64,000 nt of DNA from positions 3,534,001 to 3,598,000 of the forward strand of contig NZ_CP040018.1 of the NCBI RefSeq assembly GCF_005280255.1, given 5' to 3'. Shown in pieces: positions 45,691 through 55,147 of this stretch. The translations under genes and the position numbers were made by a program. This DNA is from Arthrobacter sp. 24S4-2. GTDB lineage: Bacteria; Actinomycetota; Actinomycetes; Actinomycetales; Micrococcaceae. The notes beneath the pieces were generated by a model that was not told the origin of the DNA, ran no database searches, and was given only the letters and a program-made list of their open reading frames with translations. The stretch's first letter is position 1. Each line of letters opens with the position of its first letter.

Positions 45691-45765
45691 GCACCTCTAG
45701 CTCAACTGGCAGAGCAATTGACTCTTAATCAATGGGTTCCGGGTTCGAGTCCCGGGGGTGCACCA
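45691..45765 (+). tRNA. tRNA-Lys(CUU)
   Basis: Anticodon loop CTCTTAA with anticodon CTT, D arm GCTC/GAGC, T-loop TTCGAGT, discriminator A and an encoded CCA. The 3' acceptor strand is one G short: with T stem CCGGG/CCCGG only GGGTGC is left to pair with GCACCTC. One more G in the run at 45754-45758 gives a normal seven-pair acceptor. This matches the single-base losses seen in nearby protein genes. Confidence 0.92.
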
Positions 45766-45772
45766 CTAAGGG

Positions 45773-45810
45773 AAAGCCCCTGATCAGCGGAAACGCTGAT
45801 CAGGGGCTTT
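45773..45810 (+). terminator. Terminator after tRNA-Lys
   Basis: A perfect 17-bp stem AAAGCCCCTGATCAGCG with a GAAA tetraloop, followed by TTTCTCTTT, 7 bases beyond the tRNA 3' end. From here to the MarR gene (46008) nothing else was recognised. Confidence 0.9.
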
Positions 45811-46007
45811 TCTCTTTGGCAGAACTTACGCCAAGCAACGCACTGCCTGTGCGCGGCTGTGACACCGCCAAGAGTTCAGAAAAAGCCGTGATTCTGCATT
45901 TTTCTGGGAATGGCCATCCTGGAAGCCCAAGTCAGCCTATTGAATCCGCCTTGAGGGATTGAGCCACTCGAGCTACGGCTGCAGGGGCCCGCTGGGCCAG
46001 GAACCTC

Positions 46008-46499
46008 TCAGGTGGCAGTGTTCGCGTTCACAGTGAGGCCTGACTCGGCACTGGCGACGATCGCCTTGGACTCCGGCGTTGAAAAGCGGCTGGCCAGGAC
46101 TGAGACGACAGCCTGTAGCTCCTGCCGAAGCACGTCGGGATCGATCGAAGCGGCCGCCAGCACGGTACGTTCCATGTCAGCCGCGGCGGCCACGGCATCA
46201 ACACCGCGTCCGGTCAGCGACACCACGTGGCTTCGGCGGTCGGAGGTGCTGCGCTCCCGCGTGATGTGTCCGTGGGCTTCAAGCCGGCTTAGGGTTTTCC
46301 CCATGGTCTGGGCCTGGACGCGCACCAACTGCGCAAGCTGTGCCTGGGTCATGGGCCCGTTGTGCGCAAGGACCTCCATGGCGATGACCCCCGCGTGGGT
46401 GAGCCCGATGGCTCCCAGCTTCTCATTCCAGGAATGTTCAACGAGGCGTGCCGCCGTGGACAAAAGGCGTCCCGTGGGCCAGCGATCCATATCAGGCAT
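46008..46499 (-). CDS. MarR-family transcriptional regulator
   Basis: The 163-residue protein has the MarR winged helix: MTQAQLAQLVRVQAQTMGKTLSRLEAHGHI is the recognition part and RERSTSDRRSHVVSLTGRG the wing with its typical D-R-R. Helices at both ends form the dimer interface. It is divergent from bcp, with 87 bases between the starts, so it may control bcp and itself. A peroxide- or phenol-sensing role is possible but not shown; the protein has no Cys, so it is not an OhrR-type thiol sensor. Confidence 0.9.
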   Translation of the reverse strand: MPDMDRWPTGRLLSTAARLVEHSWNEKLGAIGLTHAGVIAMEVLAHNGPMTQAQLAQLVRVQAQTMGKTLSRLEAHGHITRERSTSDRRSHVVSLTGRGVDAVAAAADMERTVLAAASIDPDVLRQELQAVVSVLASRFSTPESKAIVASAESGLTVNANTAT

Positions 46500-46586
46500 A
46501 ACACTTAGTATAGTCAGCGCCGGATTCGTCCCCTGCTCCCCCGCTAACTAAGCTGGGATGTCCAGAACATTCCAAAGGAGAAAATC

Positions 46587-47057
46587 TTGGCTGAACGACT
46601 CACTCCCGGCACTCCGGCTCCAGACTTTACGCTCAAGGATTCCGCGGGGAACGATGTCAGCCTCCAGGATTTCCGCGGCCGCAACACCATCGTCTACTTC
46701 TACCCGGCCGCTTCCACGCCCGGGTGCACCAAGCAGGCGTGCGATTTCCGCGACACCCTCACATCCCTGCAGCGCGAAGGCTACGACGTCATCGGCGTGT
46801 CGCCTGATCCCGTAAGCAAACTGGCCAAATTTGCCCAGGAGGAAGGGCTGACGTTCCCCCTTCTTTCCGACGCGGACCACGCTGTGGCGGAGGCGTACGC
46901 CGCTTGGGGGGAAAAGAAGAACTACGGCCGGACCTACGAAGGCCTGATCCGTTCCACGGTGGTGGTTGATCCGGACGGCAAAGTGGCTGTGGCGCAATAC
47001 AACGTTCGCGCCACCGGCCACGTCGCCAAACTGCGCCGGGACCTGGGGCTGGACTGA
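46587..47057 (+). CDS. bcp: Thioredoxin-dependent thiol peroxidase (BCP/PrxQ type)
   Basis: Reduces hydroperoxides with thioredoxin as donor. The 156-residue peroxiredoxin has PDFTLKDSAGNDVSLQDFRGR, then YFYPAASTPGCTKQACDFRD, with the peroxidatic Cys at the first and the resolving Cys five residues later, as in the PrxQ type. The start is a TTG at 46587 with a strong AAAGGAG site 6 bases before it. It is divergent from a MarR regulator. Confidence 0.95.
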   Translation: MAERLTPGTPAPDFTLKDSAGNDVSLQDFRGRNTIVYFYPAASTPGCTKQACDFRDTLTSLQREGYDVIGVSPDPVSKLAKFAQEEGLTFPLLSDADHAVAEAYAAWGEKKNYGRTYEGLIRSTVVVDPDGKVAVAQYNVRATGHVAKLRRDLGLD

Positions 47058-47192
47058 CCTTCCGGCCCTGACAGGTTGCCAAGGCACCGCGCGGAAGGCA
47101 CGTCCCGGAAGGTACACTGGAGGCTGGCATCCGCCGTCGAACGTTTTGTCCTTTTCGAATGGACGTCGTAAGACAGTCCACGACGGCGCCGC

Positions 47193-47274
47193 GCGCGAGT
47201 GGTGAAATTGGCAGACACGCAGGATTTAGGTTCCTGTGCCTTCGGGCGTGGGGGTTCAAGTCCCCCCTTGCGCA
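47193..47274 (+). tRNA. tRNA-Leu(UAG)
   Basis: Acceptor GCGCGAG/CTTGCGC, anticodon loop TTTAGGT with anticodon TAG, a long variable arm (TGCCTTCGGGCG) as in class II tRNAs, T-loop TTCAAGT and discriminator A. CCA is not encoded. A strong terminator follows. Confidence 0.96.
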
Positions 47275-47282
47275 CAGCAGCG

Positions 47283-47326
47283 AAACGCCGGAATCCCGGG
47301 CCTCACGGCCCGGGATTCCGGCGTTT
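47283..47326 (+). terminator. Terminator after tRNA-Leu
   Basis: A perfect 20-bp stem (AAACGCCGGAATCCCGGGCC and its complement) around a TCAC loop, with TTT at its end, 8 bases after the tRNA. Confidence 0.88.
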
Positions 47327-47521
47327 AAGGGTTCCCGCACCCACCCGGACGCGACCCCAAAAAACAATTCTCCCGGTTCACCCATCCTTGCCTGCCCACC
47401 TCCCGAATACCCATTGAGACACCAACCAAGGGTCGGTGCCCACAGTCGGAATAGGGCCAATGCAGTGATCGAAAAAGTCGTTCGCCGCAGGCAATGATCG
47501 GCACTAACAAGGAGAATCGAA

Positions 47522-48196
47522 ATGCAGTCATTCAAGCGCACAACTTTCACCGTTGCAGGTGTTGCAGCTGCAGCACTGCTCAGCCTGACCGCTTGCGGAG
47601 GCTCCGCCACCACGGCGAACAGTTCTTCCGCACCGGCTTCGACGCCTTCCGCCTCCAGCATGGCTCCCTCCCCTTCGGCCACCTCCCCGGCCGCAATGGA
47701 CCCCGCCGCGAACCTGGTGGGCCCCGGCTGTGCAGGCTACGCCGAGAAGGTTCCCAGCGGGGCCGGCTCGGTAGCAGGCATGGCATTGGACCCGGTCGCA
47801 GTTGCGGCTTCGAACAACCCGCTCCTGACGACGCTCACGGCCGCCGTTTCCGGCAAGCTCAACCCGAAGGTTGATCTCGTCGACACCCTCAACGGCAGCG
47901 AATTCACCGTTTTCGCACCGGTTGACGACGCGTTCGCCAAGATCGACCCGGCCACCATCGAAACCCTCAAGACTGACGACGCCCTCCTGAGCAAGATCCT
48001 GACTTACCATGTTGTTCCCGGCCAGGTCACCCCGGACAAGATTGTGGGCACCCACAAGACCGTCCAGGGCGGCTCCGTGACCGTCACCGGTACCAAGGAC
48101 GCCCTCAAGGTCGACGGCGCCAACGTCATCTGTGGCGGCGTCAAGACCGCCAACGCCACGGTATACCTGGTGGACTCCGTTCTGATGCCCAAGTAG
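47522..48196 (+). CDS. Fasciclin-domain lipoprotein
   Basis: The 224-residue protein has a signal peptide with lipobox LLSLTACGGS (Cys at about residue 25), a Ser/Ala/Pro linker and one fasciclin (FAS1) domain of about 130 residues: PLLTTLTAAVSGKLNPKVDL, FTVFAPVDDAFAKI, ILTYHVVPGQV and ANVICGGVKTANATVYLVDSVL. It is like the mycobacterial MPT70/MPT83 antigens and is probably an exposed, lipid-anchored adhesion-type protein. A site AAGGAGAATCGA precedes the ATG and a terminator follows. Confidence 0.92.
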   Translation: MQSFKRTTFTVAGVAAAALLSLTACGGSATTANSSSAPASTPSASSMAPSPSATSPAAMDPAANLVGPGCAGYAEKVPSGAGSVAGMALDPVAVAASNNPLLTTLTAAVSGKLNPKVDLVDTLNGSEFTVFAPVDDAFAKIDPATIETLKTDDALLSKILTYHVVPGQVTPDKIVGTHKTVQGGSVTVTGTKDALKVDGANVICGGVKTANATVYLVDSVLMPK

Positions 48197-48247
48197 GCAA
48201 CCCCTAGCGCTCCTGCTCCGTCCTTACTCCCTGGACCGACCACGGAG

Positions 48248-48300
48248 AAACCAAGGCCCGCACCGACCGGAAGAACCCAAGCCGGTGCGGGCCTTGGTTT
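48248..48300 (+). terminator. Terminator after the fasciclin gene
   Basis: An 18-bp stem AAACCAAGGCCCGCACCG and its complement, with a loop of 17 bases, followed by TTTT. It lies 51 bases after the fasciclin stop. Confidence 0.85.
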
Positions 48301-48412
48301 TGCCGCCTGATTCCGTCCGACGGCTCTCCCGGCCAGCGTCCAGAATCGGTCAATTAGACTGGGACCGGTTCCGCTGCCCGCGGAACTCCAGCCGTCCAGA
48401 GGTGATAATCGA

Positions 48413-50086
48413 GTGCCCAGCAGTAGATCGCGCAGCATCGCAGTCAGTATCGGTTCAGGGGTCCTTTCACTGCTGCTTGCCGCGTGCACGGGGGTGCCCG
48501 GTCCCGCGCCGGCGTCGTCCTCGGCTCCAGCCAGCTCAACCGACGCCGCCCCGACGGCAACGTTTACCTTCGGCACGGCTGCCCAGCCGCTGGGCCTTGA
48601 TCCGGCGCTGGCTTCGGACGTGGAGTCCTACCGGATTACGCGCCAGGTCCTCGAAGGACTCGTGGGAGTTGACCAGACCACGGGCGCACCCACTCCGCTG
48701 CTGGCCACCGAATGGGCCGAGTCCGACGAGGGCCGCGCCTACACATTCAAGCTCCGGGAAGGCGTCACCTTCCAGGACGGCACCCCGTTCGATGCATCAT
48801 CCGTCTGCGCCAATTTCAACCGCTGGTTCAACTTCCCGGAAAGCCTGCGGAAGCAGGCACCCGGCACTTCCTTCAAGGGAGTCTTCAAGGCCCACGCGGA
48901 CCAGGCCTCGCTGTCCATCTACAAAGGCTGCAAGGCGGTCACGGCCTCGAACGTACGCATCGACCTCACCCAGCCCTTCACCGGTTTCCTGCAGGCGCTG
49001 ACACTGCCCGCATTCGCGATGTCGTCCCCGCAGGCCATGGCGACGCAGAAGGCCGATGACCTTAGCCAGACCCGCGACGGCCAGCCGCTGTCCGCCTATG
49101 CCCTGCACCCCGTGGGCACCGGGCCGTACACATTCGCATCGTGGGACGACTCCAGCGTGAAACTGGTCAGCAACAAGGACTACTGGGGCGACAAAGGCCA
49201 GATCGGCACCATCAACTTCGTCACCTACGACCACCCGCAGTCCCGGCTCCAGGCCCTGCTCGACGGAAAGATCGACGGTTACGACGCCGTCACGGTGGGT
49301 AATTTCGATCAGCTCGTCAAGCGCGGAAAACAGATCATCCAGCGCGACCCGTTCTCCGTGATGTACCTCGGCATGAACCAGGATGTACCCATCCTCCAGA
49401 ACATCAAGGTCCGCCAGGCCATTGAACTCGCGGTGGACAAGGAAACGCTGATCCGCAGGTTCTTCATCGACAACACCGCCCAGGCAACGCAGTTCGTCCC
49501 GCCCAAGTTGAGCGGGTTCAACAACAACGCACCTTCCCTGGGGCACGATCCGGCCAAGGCCAAGGCACTGCTCGAAGAAGCCGGATACAAGGGCGAGGAA
49601 CTCAAGTTCTACTATCCCCTGAACGTAACCCGGCCCTACCTCCCCACACCCGAGAAGGTCTACGCAGAGCTCAGCAAGGAGCTGACTGCTGTGGGGCTGA
49701 ACGTCAAGCCCGTGCCGGTGGACTGGGCCGACGGCTACCTGCAGAAGGTCACCTCCCCGGGCGACCACGCCCTGCACCTGCTGGGATGGAACGGTTCCTA
49801 CGCGGATCCGGACAACTTCGTTGGCCCCTTGTTCGGCGAAAAGAACGGCGAGTTCGGTTACCAGGATCCGCAGGTCTTCTCCAAGATCGCGCGTGCCCGC
49901 GGCTTGCCGGAGGGAGATGAACGGACCAAGCAGTACCAGACCATCAATGCCCAGATTGCGGAGTCCGTCCCGGCCGTCCCGATTGCCTACCCCATTTCCG
50001 CGCTGGCTCTGTCCGACCGGGTGCTCAAGTACCCCGCTTCGCCGGTATTAAACGAGGTTTTCACAAAGGTGGAACTAAAACCTTGA
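48413..50086 (+). CDS. ABC transporter substrate-binding lipoprotein, peptide/nickel family
   Basis: The 557-residue protein starts with GTG (site AGAGGTGAT), has a lipobox LLLAACTGVP (Cys at about residue 25) and the family 5 solute-binding fold: LGLDPALASDVESYRITRQVLEGLVG, AYTFKLREGVTFQDGTPFDA, PVGTGPYTFASWDDSSVKL and KVRQAIELAVDKETLI. It binds oligopeptides or similar ligands outside the membrane. No permease or ATPase genes are next to it, so it is an orphan that must use a transporter encoded elsewhere. Confidence 0.93.
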   Translation: MPSSRSRSIAVSIGSGVLSLLLAACTGVPGPAPASSSAPASSTDAAPTATFTFGTAAQPLGLDPALASDVESYRITRQVLEGLVGVDQTTGAPTPLLATEWAESDEGRAYTFKLREGVTFQDGTPFDASSVCANFNRWFNFPESLRKQAPGTSFKGVFKAHADQASLSIYKGCKAVTASNVRIDLTQPFTGFLQALTLPAFAMSSPQAMATQKADDLSQTRDGQPLSAYALHPVGTGPYTFASWDDSSVKLVSNKDYWGDKGQIGTINFVTYDHPQSRLQALLDGKIDGYDAVTVGNFDQLVKRGKQIIQRDPFSVMYLGMNQDVPILQNIKVRQAIELAVDKETLIRRFFIDNTAQATQFVPPKLSGFNNNAPSLGHDPAKAKALLEEAGYKGEELKFYYPLNVTRPYLPTPEKVYAELSKELTAVGLNVKPVPVDWADGYLQKVTSPGDHALHLLGWNGSYADPDNFVGPLFGEKNGEFGYQDPQVFSKIARARGLPEGDERTKQYQTINAQIAESVPAVPIAYPISALALSDRVLKYPASPVLNEVFTKVELKP

Positions 50087-50164
50087 CGGCGGGGCCCAAT
50101 TTCAGTTAGAGGGGTGCTCGGGATATTCTGTGACAGCCAGAGCCGCTGCTATCGGAGACTCATT

Positions 50165-51670
50165 GTGACTTTCATTTCCAAGACCCAACATGCCGACGTC
50201 GTCCTGATTGGCGGCGGCATCATGAGCGCCACGCTGGGTGCGTTCATCAAGCAGCTTGAGCCGAACTGGACCATCTCGCTGTTTGAACGGCTCGACGACG
50301 CCGGCCTGGAAAGCTCGGGCCCGTGGAACAACGCAGGCACCGGACACGCTGCCCTGTGTGAGCTTAACTACTCCCCCGCAGCCAAAGACGGCTCGGTTGA
50401 CCCCTCCAAGGCGCTGCACATCAACGAGCAGTTCCAGCTGTCCCGCCAGTTCTGGTCCCACCTGGTCAGCAACTCCCTCATCGCCTCCCCCAAGGGCTTC
50501 ATCAACACGGTCCCGCATATGAGCTTCGTGATCGGGGACGCCAACGCGGAGTTCCTCAAGACCCGGTATGAGGCACTGAAGCCGAACGCCCTCTTCCGCT
50601 CCATGGAGTACTCCGAAGACCACGCCCGGATTGCCAAGTGGGCGCCGCTGATCGTCAAGGGCCGCGACCCCAAGCAGAAGATTGCGGCCACCCGCGCCGC
50701 CGAGGGAACCGACGTCGACTTCGGCGCACTGACCCGCGAGCTGACCACTTACCTGGGCAACAACGGCGTCGAGATCAACTACGGCCACGACGTCAACGGT
50801 ATCCGCCGCGCCCCCGGCGGCGGATGGGACCTCACGCTGAAGCACAAGAGTTCGGGCGAGCACGGCAACATCCGCGCCAAGTTCGTGTTTGTCGGCGCCG
50901 GCGGCGGTGCCCTGCACCTCCTGCAGGCGTCCGGGATCCCGGAGAGCAAGGGCTACGGCGGCTTCCCGGTCTCCGGCCAGTTCTTCCGCTGCACCGACGA
51001 AAAGCTCGCCAGCCAGCACAGCGCCAAGGTCTACGGACAGGCCTCCGTCGGAGCGCCGCCCATGTCCGTTCCGCACCTCGACACCCGCTACGTCAACGGC
51101 AAGCGCTCCCTGCTGTTCGGCCCGTACGCCGGGTTCTCCACCAACTTCCTGAAGAATGGCTCCTACCTGGACCTGCCGCTGTCGATCCGCCCCAGCAACA
51201 TCATCCCGATGCTGGCGGTGGCCAAGGACAACATGGACCTCACCGCCTACCTGGTCAAGGAAGTCGCCAAGCGCCACAGCGACAAGGTGGAGGCCCTGCG
51301 CGAGTACTACCCCGAAGCAAAAGACGGTGATTGGGAACTCATCACCGCCGGCCAGCGTGTTCAGATCATCAAGAAGGATCCGAAGAAGGGCGGTGTCCTG
51401 CAGTTCGGCACCGAAGTGATCGCCGCGCGTGACGGTTCCATCGGTGCCCTGCTCGGTGCTTCCCCCGGAGCATCCACAGCCGTGCCGATCATGATTGAGC
51501 TCCTGCAGAAGTCCTTCCCGAAGGACTTCAAGGGCTGGCAGTCCAAGCTCAAGGAAATGATGCCCGGATACGGCATCAAGCTCAACGACAACCCGGAACT
51601 GGCCGCGCAGCTGGAGGCAGAAACTGCCAGGACCCTCCAGCTGGAAGCGGTGAACGCACCTTCCAGCTGA
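50165..51670 (+). CDS. mqo: Malate:quinone oxidoreductase
   Basis: FAD enzyme at the inner membrane face that oxidises malate to oxaloacetate and passes electrons to quinone. Starting from the GTG at 50165 (site CGGAG, 7 bases), the 501-residue protein shows the FAD loop DVVLIGGGIMSATLGAFI, the family motif ESSGPWNNAGTGHAALCELNY, FVFVGAGGGALHLLQASGI and the C-terminal PGASTAVPIMIELLQ. The frame is open further upstream to 50114 but without family likeness. The RND gene follows by 67 bases. Confidence 0.96.
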   Translation: MTFISKTQHADVVLIGGGIMSATLGAFIKQLEPNWTISLFERLDDAGLESSGPWNNAGTGHAALCELNYSPAAKDGSVDPSKALHINEQFQLSRQFWSHLVSNSLIASPKGFINTVPHMSFVIGDANAEFLKTRYEALKPNALFRSMEYSEDHARIAKWAPLIVKGRDPKQKIAATRAAEGTDVDFGALTRELTTYLGNNGVEINYGHDVNGIRRAPGGGWDLTLKHKSSGEHGNIRAKFVFVGAGGGALHLLQASGIPESKGYGGFPVSGQFFRCTDEKLASQHSAKVYGQASVGAPPMSVPHLDTRYVNGKRSLLFGPYAGFSTNFLKNGSYLDLPLSIRPSNIIPMLAVAKDNMDLTAYLVKEVAKRHSDKVEALREYYPEAKDGDWELITAGQRVQIIKKDPKKGGVLQFGTEVIAARDGSIGALLGASPGASTAVPIMIELLQKSFPKDFKGWQSKLKEMMPGYGIKLNDNPELAAQLEAETARTLQLEAVNAPSS

Positions 51671-51737
51671 CGCCCTACGGGTTACGGCAGGTTTCACCCC
51701 CAACCACAAGACCGTTTACCCACCAGGAGACAATGAG

Positions 51738-54700
51738 ATGCACCGGCTGGCAAGACTTTCGCTGGCAAACAGGGCCCTGATCGCGCTGATCACCGTTTTC
51801 GCATCGGTGTTCGGCGTGATCACCATGTCCTCGCTGAAGCAGGAGCTCATTCCGTCCATCGAGTTCCCGCAGATCACGGTCATCTCGGCCATGCCGGGCG
51901 CTTCCCCCGAAGTTGTGGACAAGCAGGTGAGCGGGCCCCTCGAGACCGCACTGAACGGTGTCGAGGGACTCGAGTCGACGTCGTCCACGTCCCGCAGCGG
52001 CGTTTCGCAGATCACCATGGTGTTCACGTACGGGTCCAACATGGACCGGGCGCGGAACCAGATCGACCGTGCCATCTCCAACGCCAAGCGGTCGCTGCCG
52101 GATGATGTCCAGCCGCAGGCAATTGCGGGCAGTATCAGCGACTTCCCCATCGTGTTCCTGGCGGTCTCCTCGGACAAGCCGCTCAGCGAGCTGAACGCCG
52201 ACCTCCAGCGGCTCAGCGTGCCCCGCCTGCAGAAGCTCGACGGCGTCAGGGGCGCCGACGTGACCGGCGGCGCCACCCAGCACATCCAAATCCTTCCCCG
52301 GGCCGAGGCCATGGCGGCCAAGGGTGCCACCGTCCAGTCCATCAGCAACGCACTGAAGAACAACGGCGCGCTGGTTCCTGCCGGCACCGTCGAGGAACAG
52401 GGCAAGACCCTCTCACTGCAGGTCGGCAGTCCGGTGGACTCGCTGGACGCCGTCAAGGCCCTCCCGCTCACCGGAGCGAAGGACGCCGCCACTATCGGCA
52501 GCGTGGCCGACGTCAGCATCAAGGACGACGTCCGCACCTCCATTACACGGACCAACGGCAAGGAGACCCTTGCCCTGTCCGTGACCAAGAAGCCGGAAGG
52601 CGACACCGTAGCGATCTCGCACGCGGTGAAGGATTCCATCGGCCAGCTCGAGGCCGAACTCGGGTCCAACGCCAAATTCACCCCGGTGTTCGACCAGGCA
52701 CCCTTCATCGAGAAGTCGATCAGGGACCTCACCACGGAAGGCCTGCTGGGCCTTGGCTTCGCCGTTGCCGTGATCCTGCTGTTCCTGATGTCCGTCCGGT
52801 CCACCCTGGTAACGGCCGTGTCCATCCCGCTGTCCCTGCTGATCACGTTCATCGGGCTCTCAGCCATGGGATACTCCCTGAACATCCTGACGCTCGGGGC
52901 CCTTACCATCGCGATCGGCCGGGTGGTGGATGACTCAATCGTCGTGATCGAGAACATCAAGCGCCACCTCAGCTACGGCGAAACCAAACTCGCGGCCATT
53001 CTGACCTCCATCCGCGAGGTGGCGGGCGCCATCACCGCGTCCACCCTGACCACTGTTGCCGTGTTCCTGCCCATCGCCTTCGTCGGGGAACTTGCCGGCG
53101 AACTGTTCCGGCCCTTTGCCCTGACCGTCACCATTGCGCTGGTGTCCTCGCTGTTGGTCTCGCTGACGATCGTTCCCGTGCTGGCGTACTGGTTCCTCAA
53201 GACACCGGCCGGCAGCGCAGGCACGGCAGTGTCCGCCGTCGCCGCCCGGGAAGCAGCGGCCAAAGCACATGAGGCCGAGCAGCGGAGCCGGCTCCAGCGC
53301 GGCTACCTGCCCATCCTGAACAAGACCCAGAAGCACCCGGTGGTAACCCTCGTTGCGGCCGTCCTGGTTCTCGGCGGGACCGCGGCGATGACGCCGCTGC
53401 TCGCCACCGACCTGCTGGGCCGGTCCGGCGAGAACAGCATGACGGTCCGCCAGGTCCTCCCCGCCGGAACCAGCCTGACGGACACCAGCGCCGCTGCCGC
53501 GAAGGTCGAAGACGTGCTGCGCAACATCGACGGCATCAAGGACGTGCAGGTCACCTCCGGCAACGCCCAGACCGGCTTCACCGCCCTGACCTCCAGCGGC
53601 GCGTCCAACTCCTCGTTCACCGTGGTGACCGACGAGAAGGCCAACCAGGCCCGGCTGCAGGACACCGTTCGCACCGAACTGGCCCGGATCAGCGACGCCG
53701 GCAAGATCTCGGTGGGCTCCCAGCAGGGCGGATTCGGCACCACCTCCACGGTGGACATCACCATCAAGGCCGCGAACTCCGCCGACCTCAGGGCTGCGAG
53801 CGATGCCCTGGTGGCGGCCATGGACGGCGTTCCCGGAAGCAGCGAGGTTGCCACCAACCTTGCCGCCACCCAGCCGGTGGTGCAGGTCAAGGTGGAGCGT
53901 GCCAAGGCCGTGGCGGCCGGACTCAACGAGGAGCAGGTGGCGGGCGTCCTGGCGTCCACCATCAGCCCGCTGCCTGCCGGCACCGTGCGGATCGACACCA
54001 ATGATTTCCCGGTCCGGATCGGCGAGGGAACCCGGTTCACCAGCATCAGCGCCGTACGGAGCATCCCGCTGCCGGCCGCCGGCGGCGCCGTACCGCTGGG
54101 CAGCATCGCTTCCGTGGAGCAGGTGGACGCTCCCGTCTCCATTACCGCCAGCAACGGCCAGCGCACCGCGCGGGTCTCCGTGACGCCGTCGGGGGCCAAA
54201 CTGGGCGCGGTGAGCACCGAGGTGCAGAACCGGCTGAAGGCAGTGGAACTGCCGTCCGGCGTCACGGCGACGATCGGCGGCGCCACCACCCAGCAGACGG
54301 AGTCATTCCAGCAGCTGGGCCTGGCCCTGCTTGCAGCCATCGCCATTGTGTACGTGATCATGGTGGCTGCCTTCAAGTCGCTTGTTCAGCCGCTGATCCT
54401 CCTGGTGTCCATCCCGTTTGCCGCCACGGGCGCGGTGGCCCTGCTCCTGGTAACCGGTGTGCCGCTGGGCCTGCCGTCGCTCATCGGCATGCTGATGTTG
54501 GTTGGCATTGTGGTGACCAACGCAATCGTCCTGATAGACCTGATCAACCAATACCGGCAACCGCGCGACGGCCAGCCCGGGATGACCGTGGCGGAGGCCA
54601 TTACGCACGGTGCCAGGCAGCGCCTGCGCCCGATCCTGATGACCGCCCTGGCCACCGTCTTCGCACTGACGCCCATGGCGCTGGGACTCACCGGCGGCGG

Positions 54701-54956
54701 CGGCTTCATCTCCCAGCCGCTGGCCATCGTGGTGATCGGCGGCCTGATCTCCTCAACCGCGCTGACGCTGGTCCTGGTACCGGTGCTGTACCGGCTGGTG
54801 GAGGGGCGCCGGGAGAGGAAGGCCACGCTCCGCGCGATGCATGAACGCCCCGACTTCGGGCCGGCAGACGACGTCGACGCGGAGTTCGTCGACTGGACAA
54901 CGGGCATGGTTCCCAAGGTCTCCGGCCGCAGGGCAGCAGCCGGCGACCCCGAGTAG
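51738..54956 (+). CDS. RND-family efflux permease (AcrB/SwrC type)
   Basis: A 1072-residue proton-driven exporter with the duplicated layout of six membrane helices and a large outer loop in each half. Marks are FPQITVISAMPGASPEVVDKQV at the start of loop one, VVDDSIVVIENIKRHLSYG in helix 4 with the paired Asp that carry protons, and the second-half LIGMLMLVGIVVTNAIVLIDLINQ. It is close in size to SwrC/YerP of Gram-positive bacteria, which exports surfactin-like amphiphiles. No membrane fusion or outer channel gene is near, as expected for a monoderm. ATG at 51738 has the site AGGAGA. Confidence 0.93.
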   Translation: MHRLARLSLANRALIALITVFASVFGVITMSSLKQELIPSIEFPQITVISAMPGASPEVVDKQVSGPLETALNGVEGLESTSSTSRSGVSQITMVFTYGSNMDRARNQIDRAISNAKRSLPDDVQPQAIAGSISDFPIVFLAVSSDKPLSELNADLQRLSVPRLQKLDGVRGADVTGGATQHIQILPRAEAMAAKGATVQSISNALKNNGALVPAGTVEEQGKTLSLQVGSPVDSLDAVKALPLTGAKDAATIGSVADVSIKDDVRTSITRTNGKETLALSVTKKPEGDTVAISHAVKDSIGQLEAELGSNAKFTPVFDQAPFIEKSIRDLTTEGLLGLGFAVAVILLFLMSVRSTLVTAVSIPLSLLITFIGLSAMGYSLNILTLGALTIAIGRVVDDSIVVIENIKRHLSYGETKLAAILTSIREVAGAITASTLTTVAVFLPIAFVGELAGELFRPFALTVTIALVSSLLVSLTIVPVLAYWFLKTPAGSAGTAVSAVAAREAAAKAHEAEQRSRLQRGYLPILNKTQKHPVVTLVAAVLVLGGTAAMTPLLATDLLGRSGENSMTVRQVLPAGTSLTDTSAAAAKVEDVLRNIDGIKDVQVTSGNAQTGFTALTSSGASNSSFTVVTDEKANQARLQDTVRTELARISDAGKISVGSQQGGFGTTSTVDITIKAANSADLRAASDALVAAMDGVPGSSEVATNLAATQPVVQVKVERAKAVAAGLNEEQVAGVLASTISPLPAGTVRIDTNDFPVRIGEGTRFTSISAVRSIPLPAAGGAVPLGSIASVEQVDAPVSITASNGQRTARVSVTPSGAKLGAVSTEVQNRLKAVELPSGVTATIGGATTQQTESFQQLGLALLAAIAIVYVIMVAAFKSLVQPLILLVSIPFAATGAVALLLVTGVPLGLPSLIGMLMLVGIVVTNAIVLIDLINQYRQPRDGQPGMTVAEAITHGARQRLRPILMTALATVFALTPMALGLTGGGGFISQPLAIVVIGGLISSTALTLVLVPVLYRLVEGRRERKATLRAMHERPDFGPADDVDAEFVDWTTGMVPKVSGRRAAAGDPE

Positions 54957-54989
54957 CCCCTTCCGTTCGCCGCCTTGCCTCGTGAATCG

Positions 54990-55023
54990 GAATTCCCACG
55001 CCACCCCGGTGGCGTGGGAATTC
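54990..55023 (+). terminator. Terminator after the RND gene
   Basis: A perfect 16-bp stem GAATTCCCACGCCACC with a two-base loop, followed by TGTTTTAA, 33 bases after the stop. It separates the pump from the monooxygenase unit. Confidence 0.88.
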
Positions 55024-55075
55024 TGTTTTAACCCCGGGAATATCCTGGCGTGCCTGACGTTACATCGAACGATAG

Positions 55076-55087
55076 ATGCAAATGCAT
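55076..55087. promoter_or_regulatory. Inverted repeat ATGCA-AA-TGCAT, candidate MarR operator
   Basis: Perfect 5-base arms around AA, 60 bases upstream of the monooxygenase start and within wider TACAT...ATGTA symmetry (55061-55090). A possible -10 element TACACT is at 55098-55103, so a protein bound here would cover the -35 region. The MarR gene in the same unit is the natural candidate regulator; this is inferred. Confidence 0.5.
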
Positions 55088-55147
55088 GTAAATCGGCTAC
55101 ACTGGGACAAAGACCCGGAGCAGTCCGGAACTGAAGGAAGGCACATC

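Noticed and set aside
45811..46007. Possible small gene after tRNA-Lys
   Set aside because: Open frames here are short, lack a ribosome binding site and have mixed codon use.
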